Below the pieces are notes generated by a model, which saw only the letters and a program-made list of their open reading frames with translations, had not been told where the DNA came from and ran no database searches. A stretch of 64,000 nt of DNA from Planctomyces sp. SH-PL62 (GTDB lineage Bacteria > Planctomycetota > Planctomycetia > Isosphaerales > Isosphaeraceae): positions 248,001 through 312,000 of the forward strand of contig NZ_CP011273.1 of the NCBI RefSeq assembly GCF_001610895.1, read 5' to 3'. Shown here piece by piece: positions 1 to 8,201 of this stretch. Numbering within the stretch: position 1 is the stretch's first letter; every line of letters starts with the position of its first letter. The translations under genes were made by a program, and so were the position numbers.

Positions 1-1
1 G

Positions 2-3000
2 CTCGCGGCCCTGTCGCCGTCGTCGGGATACGCAGCCGCCGTCTGGGCGCTGGAACTCGCCGTCGGCCTGGCCTCCGTGGCCTGCGCCGTTCTGCTGGCG
101 GTCGAGCGGCTGCGCCTGACGAGCGTCTCGACCCGCCGGCTCTCCCCGGCGATCGTCTGGGGGCTGACCGCGTTCGCCGTCCTGACCGCCGCGACGGCGT
201 TCGTGCACGCGCTCGGCCTGGGCGATTCCGCGGGCCTTCGGCTGGTGCTGGATCTGGGTAGGGCCGTGGCGGCGGGCTCGGTCGCGCTGGGCCTGGCGGC
301 CCGCGCGCGACGCGCCGCGGCCCGTGCCGAGGACCCGGAGGCGCTCGCCGACGCCGAGGCCTTGCAGGAGGCCCTGGGCCGCGCCCATCGCGACGCGCGC
401 TGGCTCCAGCTTTTCGCCAGCCGGACCGAGGAGGGGATGATCGTCACCGACGCCCGGCGTCGGATCGAGTGGGTCAACGAGGGCTTCACCCGGATCACCG
501 GCTATGAGCCCGCGGAGGTCGTCGGCCGCACCCCCGGCTCGCTGCTCCAGGGCCCCGAGTCCGACCCGGCCGTTCGCGCCTACGTCGGCCAGCGGCTCCG
601 CGCCGAGAAGCCGGTGCGGGCGGAGATCCTCAACTACGCCAAGAGCGGCCGGAAATACTGGGCGACGATGGAGATCCAGCCCATCTTCGACGCCGACGGC
701 CGGCTGGTGAACTACCTCTCGGTCCAGACCGACGTCACCGAGCGGAAGCGCGACGAGCGGCGGCTGGAGGCCCAGTACGCCGTGATGCGGATCCTGGGGG
801 ACTGCATGCGGCTGGACGAGGCGATCCCGCATCTCCTGGCGACGATCGGCCGGACGCTGGATTTCGACGTCGCCGCGTTCTGGATCTGGGACCGGCAGGC
901 TCGCACCCCTCGGCTCGCCGGCCGTCCCTGGGCTTCGGGCCGGGTCGACGCCGGCTGGGCGGGCGACGCCTCCGCCCTGATCCCCAACGCCGCGCTCGCC
1001 GGGCCGATGGACCGAGTCTGGACGACCGGGGCCCCGGCCTGGGTCTCCGAGATCGCCGCCCCCCCCCCCGACGCGTCCGGGGCCCCGTCGCCGGAGGCCC
1101 GGAACGACCTCCGGGGAGCCGTCATCATCCCGGTGGCCGACGCCGAGAAGAGCCCGCTGGTCGGGGTGCTGACCCTGTTCAGCCGCGAGCCCCTGGTCCG
1201 CGACGAGCCCTTGCTCCAGGTCTTGACGACCATGGGCCGCCAGATCGGCCTGTTCGCCGAGCGCCGCAAGGCCGTCCGCGAGCAGGTGGAGATCAACGCC
1301 CGGCTCAACGCCATGCTGGACGCCTCGACCCACTCGTCGATCCTGGTGACCGATCCCAGCGGCCTGATCATGATCTTCAACACGGGGGCCGAGCGGATGC
1401 TCGGCTACGCCGCCGGCGAGATGGTCGGCCGGGCCACCCCCCTGATCCTCCACGACCCGGCCGAGGTCGACGCGCGGGCCGTCGAGCTCGCCGCCGAGCT
1501 GGACCGGCCGGTGCAGGGCTTCGAGGCGCTGGTCGCCCACGCCCGCCGCGACGGCCACGACGTCCGCGAGTGGACCTTCGTCCGCAAGGACGGGACCCGG
1601 ATCGCGGTCCTCCTGGCCGTCACCGCCGTCCGCGACCCCGAGGGGACCCTCCGGGGCTTCCTGGCGATCGCCACCGACCTCAGCCATCGCCAGGCCGCCG
1701 AGCGCCAGGTGCGGACCAGCGAGGCCCGGCTCCGCCGCCTGGTCGAGGCCAACATCTTCGGCGTGGCCTTCGGCGAGATGACCGGCGCCCTGACCGACGC
1801 CAACGACGCCTTCCTTGAGATGGTGGGCTATTCCCGAGACGACCTGATCGACGGCGGCGTCCACTGGCTGAACATCGTCGCCGACACGTCCGGCCGCTGG
1901 ATCCGCCGCTGCCGCGTCCAGCTCGCCCGTCGCGGGAGCTGCACCCCGTTCGAGATCCAGGTCCGCCGCAAGGACGGCCGCGTCCTGCCGATCCTCCTGG
2001 GCCTCGCCCGCCTCGACGAGACCCGGATCGACCCCCGCGCCCCGATCGTCGCCTTCTGCCTGGACCTCACCGAGCGCAAGCAACTGGAGGACGAGCTGAG
2101 GCGGAACGCCGCCGACCTCGCCGAGGCCGACCACCGCAAGAACCAGTTCATCGCCATGCTCGGCCACGAGCTGCGCAACCCCCTCGCCCCGATCCGCTAC
2201 GCCGTCCGGGTGATGAAGCGGCGCGGGGGCGTCGCCCCCGACCTTGCCTGGACCCTCGACGTCATCGACCGCCAGGTGGGCCAGCTCTCTCATCTGGTCG
2301 GCGACCTCCTGGAGCTGGCCCGCGTCAATCGGGGGAAGGTCCGCCTCCAGCGCGAGCCGGTCGACGTCGCCGCCGTCGTCTCGGCGGCCGTGGAGACCAG
2401 CCGGCCCGAGATCGACGCCCACCGCCATCGCCTCACGATCGCCACCCCCCCGGAGAAGGTCCTGGTCCTGGCCGACCCGCTCCGCATGGCCCAGGTCCTC
2501 TCCAACCTCCTGCTCAACGCCGCCAAGTACACCGAGGACGGCGGCTCGATCCGGATCTCGGCGGGCGTCGAGGACGGCCGCGTCGTCTTCCGCGTCCTCG
2601 ACGACGGGATCGGCATCCCCGCCCCCATGCTCGACCGCGTCTTCGACGTCTTCACCCAGGTCGATCGCACCCTGGACCGCTCCGAAGGGGGCCTGGGACT
2701 CGGCCTGTCGCTCGTCCGGAGCCTCGTCGAGATGCACGAGGGGACCGTCGAGGCTCGCAGCGAGGGCCTTGGAAGGGGCTCCGAGTTCGTCGTCCGCCTC
2801 CCCGTCTGGATCCCCGACCCGGCCGAAATCCCCTTCGCGACCGCACCCGAGCCGGAGCTCGAACCGGCCCCCCCCGAGCCCGAGGCCCCTCCCTCGATCA
2901 CGCCCCGGCGGATCCTGGTCGTGGACGACAACGTCACCTCCGCCCAGAGCCTGGCCATGCTCCTCCAGTTCGAGGGCCACGACGTCCAGGTCGTCCACGA

Positions 3001-3298
3001 CGGCCCGACCGCCCTCCAGGCCGTCTGCGCCCACGCCTTCGACGTGGTGTTCATGGACATCGGCCTCCCCGGCATGAACGGCTACGAGGTCGCCCGGAAG
3101 CTTCGCGCCCGACCCGAGCTGGCCGCCCTCCCCCTGGCCGCCGTCACCGGCTACGCCGACGACGAGGCCCGCCGCCTCTCCCACGAGGCTGGCTTCGACC
3201 ACCACCTCGTCAAACCCGCCGACCCCGAAGCCATCCTCGCCGTCGTCGCCTCCCTCGAATGGGCCGAGAACGCCCCCCCGGCCGCCGTCGAATGCTGA
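2..3298 (+). CDS. Multi-PAS/GAF hybrid sensor histidine kinase (5' end outside window)
   Basis: The reading frame is open to the left edge, so the N-terminus is missing; the first internal start is GTG at 77. Numbered from that GTG, two hydrophobic stretches lie in residues 1-75. A PAS domain follows at about 110-225, then a GAF-like domain at 230-400, a second PAS at 410-540 and a third at 550-670. The HisKA box has the phospho-acceptor His697 in the context LGHELRNPL. The HATPase domain shows N, G1 and G2 boxes (NLLLNAAKYT, DDGIGIP, GGLGLGLSL). A C-terminal receiver domain has Asp994 in VFMDIGLPG. The first PAS resembles a LOV domain but lacks the flavin cysteine in its GRxxxxLLQG segment. 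By family, the protein senses a signal, autophosphorylates and passes phosphate to its own receiver. The ligand cannot be read from sequence, and no partner regulator lies beside it. Confidence 0.93.
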   Translation, partial: LAALSPSSGYAAAVWALELAVGLASVACAVLLAVERLRLTSVSTRRLSPAIVWGLTAFAVLTAATAFVHALGLGDSAGLRLVLDLGRAVAAGSVALGLAARARRAAARAEDPEALADAEALQEALGRAHRDARWLQLFASRTEEGMIVTDARRRIEWVNEGFTRITGYEPAEVVGRTPGSLLQGPESDPAVRAYVGQRLRAEKPVRAEILNYAKSGRKYWATMEIQPIFDADGRLVNYLSVQTDVTERKRDERRLEAQYAVMRILGDCMRLDEAIPHLLATIGRTLDFDVAAFWIWDRQARTPRLAGRPWASGRVDAGWAGDASALIPNAALAGPMDRVWTTGAPAWVSEIAAPPPDASGAPSPEARNDLRGAVIIPVADAEKSPLVGVLTLFSREPLVRDEPLLQVLTTMGRQIGLFAERRKAVREQVEINARLNAMLDASTHSSILVTDPSGLIMIFNTGAERMLGYAAGEMVGRATPLILHDPAEVDARAVELAAELDRPVQGFEALVAHARRDGHDVREWTFVRKDGTRIAVLLAVTAVRDPEGTLRGFLAIATDLSHRQAAERQVRTSEARLRRLVEANIFGVAFGEMTGALTDANDAFLEMVGYSRDDLIDGGVHWLNIVADTSGRWIRRCRVQLARRGSCTPFEIQVRRKDGRVLPILLGLARLDETRIDPRAPIVAFCLDLTERKQLEDELRRNAADLAEADHRKNQFIAMLGHELRNPLAPIRYAVRVMKRRGGVAPDLAWTLDVIDRQVGQLSHLVGDLLELARVNRGKVRLQREPVDVAAVVSAAVETSRPEIDAHRHRLTIATPPEKVLVLADPLRMAQVLSNLLLNAAKYTEDGGSIRISAGVEDGRVVFRVLDDGIGIPAPMLDRVFDVFTQVDRTLDRSEGGLGLGLSLVRSLVEMHEGTVEARSEGLGRGSEFVVRLPVWIPDPAEIPFATAPEPELEPAPPEPEAPPSITPRRILVVDDNVTSAQSLAMLLQFEGHDVQVVHDGPTALQAVCAHAFDVVFMDIGLPGMNGYEVARKLRARPELAALPLAAVTGYADDEARRLSHEAGFDHHLVKPADPEAILAVVASLEWAENAPPAAVEC

Positions 3299-3306
3299 CG
3301 CCGGAA

Positions 3307-3408
3307 TTGGCTTCGTTCGCGACCGAAGCCGATTTCTAGATTGCGTTGTAAATCATTCGTGTTAATGGGTTTGATTCGATGGAATCGGGGGCCGGGATGG
3401 CTTCGTTC
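3307..3408. repeat. Degenerate repeat with GGCTTCGTTCG anchors
   Basis: Two anchors, TTGGCTTCGTTCG at 3307 and ATGGCTTCGTTCGG at 3397, have their GG dinucleotides exactly 90 bp apart (3309 and 3399). The same anchor and the same 90-bp spacing recur at 36016 and 36106. Between the anchors both loci share a GTTAAT...GGTTT stretch, so this looks like a decayed dispersed repeat rather than chance. Confidence 0.5.
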
Positions 3409-3589
3409 GGTCGAAACTCATCGTCCGTCCGACGCCTGTCTCGCCGCTTCGCACGCGAAACCGACAGGCTCGGCCGAGACCGCCCCATCAGAGACAATGC
3501 CGCGCCGTGCGGATTTGGGACGGCGATCTGGTCACTCACGCCTCGCGGACAGGAGTGCTGAAAGGGGGGCCGACGGATTGAACGACGTC

Positions 3590-3756
3590 CTTCCCCCCTC
3601 GCGGGGGAAGGTGGCCCGGAGGGCCGGATGAGGGGGTGACGAACGAGAAGGCCGTCGCCCTAACGTCGGGCCAGCTTGCGAAATCCGACGGCGTGCGTGC
3701 TCGTCTTCCCCTCATCCGACCCCTGCGGGGTCTGCCTTCCCCCGCGAGGAGGGAAG
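3590..3756. repeat. Inverted pair of G/C-rich repeat arms (element A)
   Basis: The left arm at about 3590-3636 reads TTCCCCCCTCGCGGGGGAAG, then a GGCCCGGAGGGCC palindrome, then GGATGAGGGGG. The right arm at 3706-3756 is the same series in reverse orientation (TTCCCCTCATCC ... CTTCCCCCGCGAGGAGGG). The arms are separated by about 70 bp. Each arm is itself palindromic, so a transcript would fold into a compound hairpin. Related arms occur at 5411-5575 and in decayed form near 56836-56880. Confidence 0.65.
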
Positions 3757-3868
3757 GCGTCGAATCGCCCCACTTTCCCACCTTATGGGACAATCTCTGA
3801 TGAGATAGCATGGAATCGAACGAGGCGACCGCCAATCCTCGGCGCGGCGAAGTGAGTTATCGGAGGGC

Positions 3869-4624
3869 ATGTCCATGTCGACCGGTTTCGACAAACACCT
3901 GAGGCCCGGCGCGAGGCGAGGGCTGACCTTCGTCGAGGTCCTCGTGATGCTGGCCGTCATCGCTCTGCTGATCGCACTGATCTTGCCGTTGAGTCGTAGC
4001 GGCGGGAGGGCCGCCGTGAGGCGAGCCCAGTGCAATAACAATCTCAAGCAGATTGCGCTGGCGCTCAGCAACTATCGACAGGAACACAAGGCCCTGCCGC
4101 CCGCCTACACGGTGGATGCGGAGGGGCGGCCGTTGCATAGCTGGCGCACGCTGATCCTGCCGTATCTCGAGATGGAGCCGCTCTACCGCAAGATCGACCT
4201 GTCGAAGCCCTGGGACGATCCGGCGAACGCCGAGGCGCGGGAGACGCCCCTCTCGGTCTTCCGGTGCCCCGAGTCGGCCGGTCCCCCGAATACGACGACC
4301 TACCTGGCGATCGTCGCGCCGGGCGGAGGTCTCCTCCCTGATAGGCCCCGCTCCCTGGAAGACGTCACGGACTCCCATGCGTCGACGCTCCTGGTGATCG
4401 AGGCCGGCGAGGAGGGCGCCGTCCCCTGGATGGCCCCGACGGATGCGGACGAGGCGCTGGTGATGGGGATCGGCCCGAAGACCCAGCTGCACCACAACGG
4501 AGGTTGGAACGCGGTCTTCGTCGACGGGCACGCCCGTTTCCTGAGTGCTACTATGCCGGCCGAGGAGCGCCGGGCGATGATCACGATCGCCGGGGACGAC
4601 GGCGAGGTCGTCAACGAACTGTGA
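3869..4624 (+). CDS. DUF1559 pseudopilin-like protein
   Basis: 251 residues. The N-terminus carries a type IV pilin-like prepilin site and helix (RRGLTFVEVLVMLAVIALLIALILPL, about residues 18-43). It is followed by the CNNNLKQIALAL segment typical of planctomycete DUF1559 proteins. The C-terminal H-X9-DG motif is present (HHNGGWNAVFVDGHARF). The start ATG at 3869 is preceded by GGAGGG at good spacing; a second ATG lies two codons on. This family is greatly expanded in Planctomycetota. Its members are thought to be exported and processed like pseudopilins, but their individual roles are unknown. The gene stands alone and overlaps the end of the convergent DUF2306 gene by 14 bp. Confidence 0.9.
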   Translation: MSMSTGFDKHLRPGARRGLTFVEVLVMLAVIALLIALILPLSRSGGRAAVRRAQCNNNLKQIALALSNYRQEHKALPPAYTVDAEGRPLHSWRTLILPYLEMEPLYRKIDLSKPWDDPANAEARETPLSVFRCPESAGPPNTTTYLAIVAPGGGLLPDRPRSLEDVTDSHASTLLVIEAGEEGAVPWMAPTDADEALVMGIGPKTQLHHNGGWNAVFVDGHARFLSATMPAEERRAMITIAGDDGEVVNEL

Positions 4625-5267
4625 TCGGCCCGGGGGCGCGTTGGATTCGCTCGGACAGCTCGAAGGCCGCCAACGGGAGGAGCCAGCAGAGCCAGGTCGC
4701 GAGCGGGTCGAACCAGGGGGCGACGCCCCCCGCGACGACGCCCAGCCCGCCGATCAGCCTGAGCACGACGGCCGAGGCGAGCAACAGATAGCTCCGCCAC
4801 ATCCAGCGGCGATGGTCCGCGAATCGTCGCCTCGCCGCCGCCCGCGCGCCCTGGAAGGTGCAGACGGCGGTGGCGATCGCCAGGGTCGCCAGCCCGACCG
4901 CCGCCACCGGCCCCGCCGCGGCGTGGCGCGCCATCACGAGCCCGCTGGGCGTCACCACCGCAAGGACGCACGCCACCTGCACCCATCCCAGGCGGCGATG
5001 CCACCCGCGGAGCCTCGTCCGCGACCATTCGCCGACCAGGAACAGGCCCAGGATCAGCGCGACGGGGCCGGACGCGATGTGGGCGTAGAAGGCCCACCGA
5101 TAGGCCCCCCGGAAATGGCCCTCACGCCCGTGCAGGAAGTCGGAGCGGAAATCGGGCGGCAGGTAGTCGCCGTAATTCGAGACGACGCCCGCGACGGCCC
5201 GCAGCACCACCAGCCCGGCCAGCAAGGCCAGGATGCGGCCGGACGACGTGGGACGGCGTGAAGGCAT
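4611..5267 (-). CDS. DUF2306-type integral membrane protein
   Basis: 218 residues with about six hydrophobic segments (near residues 10-27, 56-78, 92-110, 118-138, 158-178 and 188-205). Conserved histidines sit at membrane edges (AFYAHIASGPVAL, HRRLGWVQV, DHRRWMWRSYLL). This layout matches the DUF2306/YozB-like family of predicted membrane proteins, whose biochemical role is not established; the paired histidines could bind haem or metal, which is inference only. It converges on the DUF1559 gene with a 14-bp overlap at the 3' ends. The start at 5267 begins MPSRRPTSS. Confidence 0.75.
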   Translation of the reverse strand: MPSRRPTSSGRILALLAGLVVLRAVAGVVSNYGDYLPPDFRSDFLHGREGHFRGAYRWAFYAHIASGPVALILGLFLVGEWSRTRLRGWHRRLGWVQVACVLAVVTPSGLVMARHAAAGPVAAVGLATLAIATAVCTFQGARAAARRRFADHRRWMWRSYLLLASAVVLRLIGGLGVVAGGVAPWFDPLATWLCWLLPLAAFELSERIQRAPGPITVR

Positions 5268-5355
5268 GGCGAGGCCGGTTCTCCCGGCGCAGGGCGATCG
5301 CGCCCCCGCGCCGGGTTCGGGTTGGAATCTGTCCCATCATGGCGAACGGCAGCCG

Positions 5356-5517
5356 TCGGTACTCGAAGTCCGGCCGACCGAAACGCCGACCGATTCCGTG
5401 CGATGAAAGTCTTCCCCCCTCGCGGGGGAAGACAGACCCCGGAGGGGTCAGATGAGGGGGAAGACGAGCACGGCCATTCGTCGGAATTTGCAGTCCGGCC
5501 GACCGAGACGCCGACGG
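5356..5517. repeat. Imperfect 37-bp direct repeat
   Basis: Two copies begin at 5356 and 5481, 125 bp apart. Both contain the core AGTCCGGCCGACCGA and end in CGCCGAC. The second copy lies inside the inverted pair 5411-5575. A related stretch in inverse orientation (GCGAAATCCGACGGCG, about 3678) lies inside element A at 3590-3756, which links the two loci. Confidence 0.5.
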
Positions 5518-5575
5518 CCGCGGTGCTCGTCCCCCCCCCCATCCGGCCCTTCGGGCCGCCTTCCCCCGCGAGGGG
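5411..5575. repeat. Inverted pair of G/C-rich repeat arms (element B)
   Basis: The left arm at 5411-5463 reads CTTCCCCCCTCGCGGGGGAAG, then CCCCGGAGGGG, then GATGAGGGGG. The right arm at about 5529-5575 is the reverse form (ATCCGGCCCTTCGGGCCG, then CTTCCCCCGCGAGGGG). Immediately inside the arms lie GACGAGCAC at 5464 and its complement GTGCTCGTC at about 5522, so the inversion extends past the palindromes. Same family as 3590-3756. Confidence 0.65.
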
Positions 5576-5830
5576 CTTACAAGGGGAGGTATTTTCGCAA
5601 CTACTGGTTTTGAGAGAGGTTGCTGATCGTGATTTCGGGGCTTCGGATCGACGCCCGAGTCCACCGTTCGTGGAGAACCCCGTGATTTACGGGGCCAGAT
5701 CACGGCGGCGTTCTGGCACATGATTGATCGACTTCCGTAACGGCCGCGATTCCGTGCGATTTGTCCACGCAACCTGTTTCAGCCCAGAATCTTGCAGAAT
5801 ACCTCCCCCTACAAGCCCGCGAGGGGGGAA
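5561..5830. repeat. MITE-like element bounded by about 50-bp imperfect inverted repeats
   Basis: The left end from about 5561 reads CCCGCGAGGGGCTTACAAGG, then GGAGGTATTTTCGCAA and CTGGTTTTGAGAGAGG. The right end (5780-5830), read on the other strand, gives CCTCGCGGGCTTGTAGGGGG, then AGGTATTCTGCAA, CTGG and TGAAACAGG. The matched ends run for about 50 bp with scattered mismatches and enclose about 170 bp with no coding capacity. It resembles a non-autonomous element. No target-site duplication was established by eye. Confidence 0.5.
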
Positions 5831-5870
5831 GGGCGTCGATCGGACCACGGCGCACTTCCGGAACGGACTC

Positions 5871-7196
5871 TTACTTCTTCAGATGTTCGTCGGCGAACTT
5901 CAGGAACGCCTCCCAGTCGGACGGGAGGACGTCGTGCTTGCCGGGGCGGTAGCGGTAGGCGATGGTCCCCTTGCTGAGCGAGTCCTCGGCGGGGGCGGGC
6001 CATTCGGCGAGCTGGAAGCCGTCGGTCCCCAGCAGCCGGTAGACCGGGTCGGCGGCCTGGGCGGCGAGGAATTCGCCGCGAGGGTCGGCCCACGTGTCGT
6101 CCTCGGCGCTGCTGATCAGGACCGGGCGGGGGGCGATCAGGGCGATCAGCTCGTGCTGGTCGACCGGGAGCTTGTCCTCGTGGCCGGAGTACTGCTTGAA
6201 GTTGCCGCAGAACCAGTGGGGGAAGCTCTTGTTGAGATTCGCCGTCGTCTCGCCGAAGTTCCGGCGGGCGAGCGACGCCCCCCCTTCCCCGGAGTTGTTC
6301 GAGATCACCAGGGCGAACCGGGGGTCGTGCGCCCCGGCCCAGAGCGCCGTCTTGCCCAGCCGCGAGTGGCCCAGCACGGCGACCTTCGCGGCGTCGACCT
6401 CGGGGACGGTCGCGAGATAGTCGAGCGCCCGGCTCAGGCCCCAGGCCCACGCGCCGATGGAGCCCCACTGGTCGGGGTCGGGCTTCGTCTGGCCGGGTCG
6501 GTAGAAGAGCGGGTGGACGCCGTTCTGGAAGCCGTCGTCGAAGTCGGGGTCGATGTCGCCGTAGTACGCCGTCGCCAGCGCGTAGCCGCGTTCGACGACC
6601 CGCTCGGCGCACCAGCGGTCGGCGACGCGGCCCCGCCCGGCCTCGGTCGCCCTGTTGTCGACGACCCCTTTCTCCTGGCCGGGCCGCATCCAGGCCGTTG
6701 AGATCCGCACGCCCGGGTCGTTCGTGACGGCGTGGTTCCCCTCGAAGTTCAGCCCCAGGAACGCCGGGACGGGTCGGCCCCCGGTGGGCTGCTTCGGCAG
6801 GAAGATCAGCAGCTCCATGCGGGGGGCGTCGGCCCCTTCGCCGAACTTGATCGTCACCTCGCGACGGATCGCCTTGCCGCCGAGCGCCTCGGGCTCCTCC
6901 GAGACGACCTCGTGGGAGATCGGGATGGGCTGAGAGGGCGTGGGGGTCTTGCCGTAGACCTGCGATTCGAACAGCTTGAGCAGCTCCGGCCGCCGGGCCT
7001 TCGCCCAGAGGTCGGGCGAGGTGACGCTCCGCCCCTCGGCCGTGCGGAGGGGGTCCGGCAGCGTGTAAGGCCGGACCGCCGCCTCGTCGTAGTTCGTCTG
7101 CGCGGCGATTTCCGCGTCCGGCGTCCCCATGAGAATTGCCCCCGGGGCGACGAGCCCCCGAATCATCCATATCCGGAAACGTGAAGATCTGGTCAT
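5871..7196 (-). CDS. CE15-type glucuronoyl esterase-like secreted hydrolase
   Basis: 441 residues from the ATG at 7196; the frame stays open further upstream, but that part has no signal peptide and poor composition. The N-terminus (MTRSSRFRIWMIRG ... AEIAAQ) looks like an export signal. The alpha/beta-hydrolase core has the nucleophile Ser278 in GHSRLGK, followed by NNSGEGGASLARR, FPHWFCGNF, LPVDQHELIALIAPRPVL, EDDTWADP and a late His in GKHDVLPSDW. This series fits bacterial carbohydrate esterase family 15, which cleaves ester bonds between glucuronoyl groups of xylan and lignin alcohols. The substrate here is inferred. The gene is divergent from the isomerase at 7399 across about 200 bp. 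Confidence 0.8.
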   Translation of the reverse strand: MTRSSRFRIWMIRGLVAPGAILMGTPDAEIAAQTNYDEAAVRPYTLPDPLRTAEGRSVTSPDLWAKARRPELLKLFESQVYGKTPTPSQPIPISHEVVSEEPEALGGKAIRREVTIKFGEGADAPRMELLIFLPKQPTGGRPVPAFLGLNFEGNHAVTNDPGVRISTAWMRPGQEKGVVDNRATEAGRGRVADRWCAERVVERGYALATAYYGDIDPDFDDGFQNGVHPLFYRPGQTKPDPDQWGSIGAWAWGLSRALDYLATVPEVDAAKVAVLGHSRLGKTALWAGAHDPRFALVISNNSGEGGASLARRNFGETTANLNKSFPHWFCGNFKQYSGHEDKLPVDQHELIALIAPRPVLISSAEDDTWADPRGEFLAAQAADPVYRLLGTDGFQLAEWPAPAEDSLSKGTIAYRYRPGKHDVLPSDWEAFLKFADEHLKK

Positions 7197-7398
7197 CGTC
7201 TGGATTCTCCCGGCGGCGACCGGCCCGCGCGGCGACGCCTCGATGATGATGCCCCACCCCGGCGCGCGGTGCAACCGCCCGCCGACGATCGAGCTTGCGG
7301 CCGACGGCCGGACCGCCCCCTTGTGCGGGCCGTGCGGGGCGTCACAATCGTTCGAGAGCCGACCGCCCTGCATCCCCCGACGATCGAGGCCAGACGCC

Positions 7399-8172
7399 AT
7401 GCTCCAACTCGGGATCGTGACCTACAACATCGCCAAGGATTGGGACCTCCCCACCCTCTTGCAGAAGCTCGAAGGGCTGGGCTACGCCGGCGTGGAGCTG
7501 CGGACGACGCACCGCCACGGCGTCGAGGTCGGGCTTTCGGCCGACGAGCGCCGCGAGGTCCGCAAGCGGTTCGAGGACTCGCCCGTCGAGCTCGTCGGGT
7601 TGGGGAGCGCGTTCGAATACCAGAGCCCGGACCCGGCGGTCGTCCGCAAGCAGATCGCGGACACCAAGGAGTACGTCCGGCTGGCGCACGACGTCGGCGC
7701 GCCTGGCGTGAAGGTCCGGCCCAACGGGCTCCCGAAAGGGGAAGATCCCGAGACCGTCTTCCGTCGCATCGGCGCGGCCTTGCACGAGGTCGGCGAGGAC
7801 GCCCAGGGCCAGGGGATCGAGATCCGGGTCGAGGTCCACGGCGCGGGGACCTCGGAATGGCCCGGATTCGCCCGGATCATCGAGCACGCCGATCACCCCA
7901 ACGTCGGCGTCTGCTGGAACTCCAACCCCCAGGACGTGCCCGCCGGAGGCGGCTCGATCGCCGCCAACTTCCGGCTGGTCGCCGACAAGATCCGGACCGT
8001 CCACCTCCGCGACCTGACCGACGAGAAATACCCCTGGCGCGAACTGTTCAGCCTCCTCGACGCGAGCGGCTACGACGGCTACACCCTCGCCGAGATCCCC
8101 GAGAGCACCGACCCCGATCGCGTCCTCCGCTACTTCCGAGCCCTCTGGCTGGCCTACCAACCCTCCCGCTGA
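7399..8172 (+). CDS. Sugar phosphate isomerase/epimerase-type TIM-barrel protein
   Basis: 257 residues starting at the ATG at 7399 (MLQLGIVTYNIAKDWDLPTL). The frame is open upstream, but that part overlaps the divergent esterase. Barrel strands carry typical acidic and histidine metal ligands of the xylose isomerase-like/AP endonuclease 2 superfamily: GVELRTTH near residue 35, RVEVHGAG near 145, VGVCWNSNPQD near 170, VHLRDL near 200 and LAEIPES near 235. Members isomerise or epimerise sugars or act on inositols; the substrate cannot be read here. Its position opposite a plant-wall esterase is compatible with carbohydrate use. The next gene follows after 29 bp on the same strand. Confidence 0.8.
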   Translation: MLQLGIVTYNIAKDWDLPTLLQKLEGLGYAGVELRTTHRHGVEVGLSADERREVRKRFEDSPVELVGLGSAFEYQSPDPAVVRKQIADTKEYVRLAHDVGAPGVKVRPNGLPKGEDPETVFRRIGAALHEVGEDAQGQGIEIRVEVHGAGTSEWPGFARIIEHADHPNVGVCWNSNPQDVPAGGGSIAANFRLVADKIRTVHLRDLTDEKYPWRELFSLLDASGYDGYTLAEIPESTDPDRVLRYFRALWLAYQPSR

Positions 8173-8201
8173 CGAACCTCCCCGGACCTGGGACGCCCCT
8201 C

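Larger units (their letters stand above)
3299..3868. other. Intergenic region with repeats, no gene seen
   Basis: About 570 bases with lower GC than the flanking genes. It starts with a hairpin at 3309-3330 (GGCTTCG, 8-nt loop, CGAAGCC) directly after the kinase stop, which could act as a weak terminator. It then holds two copies of a GGCTTCGTTCG motif and an inverted pair of G/C-rich repeat arms at 3590-3756. Short open frames here lack ribosome sites and recognisable products. Confidence 0.6.
5268..5870. other. Repeat-rich intergenic region, no gene seen
   Basis: About 600 bases between two minus-strand genes. It consists largely of repeat arms: a direct repeat (5356-5392 and 5481-5517), an inverted pair (5411-5575) and a larger inverted pair enclosing 5561-5830. 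Short open frames in it follow the repeats and show no recognisable product. Confidence 0.6.

Noticed and set aside
3341-3631. Short frames in the gap after the histidine kinase
   Set aside because: They follow repeat sequences (GGCTTCGTTCG motif and G/C-rich arms) and have no ribosome sites.
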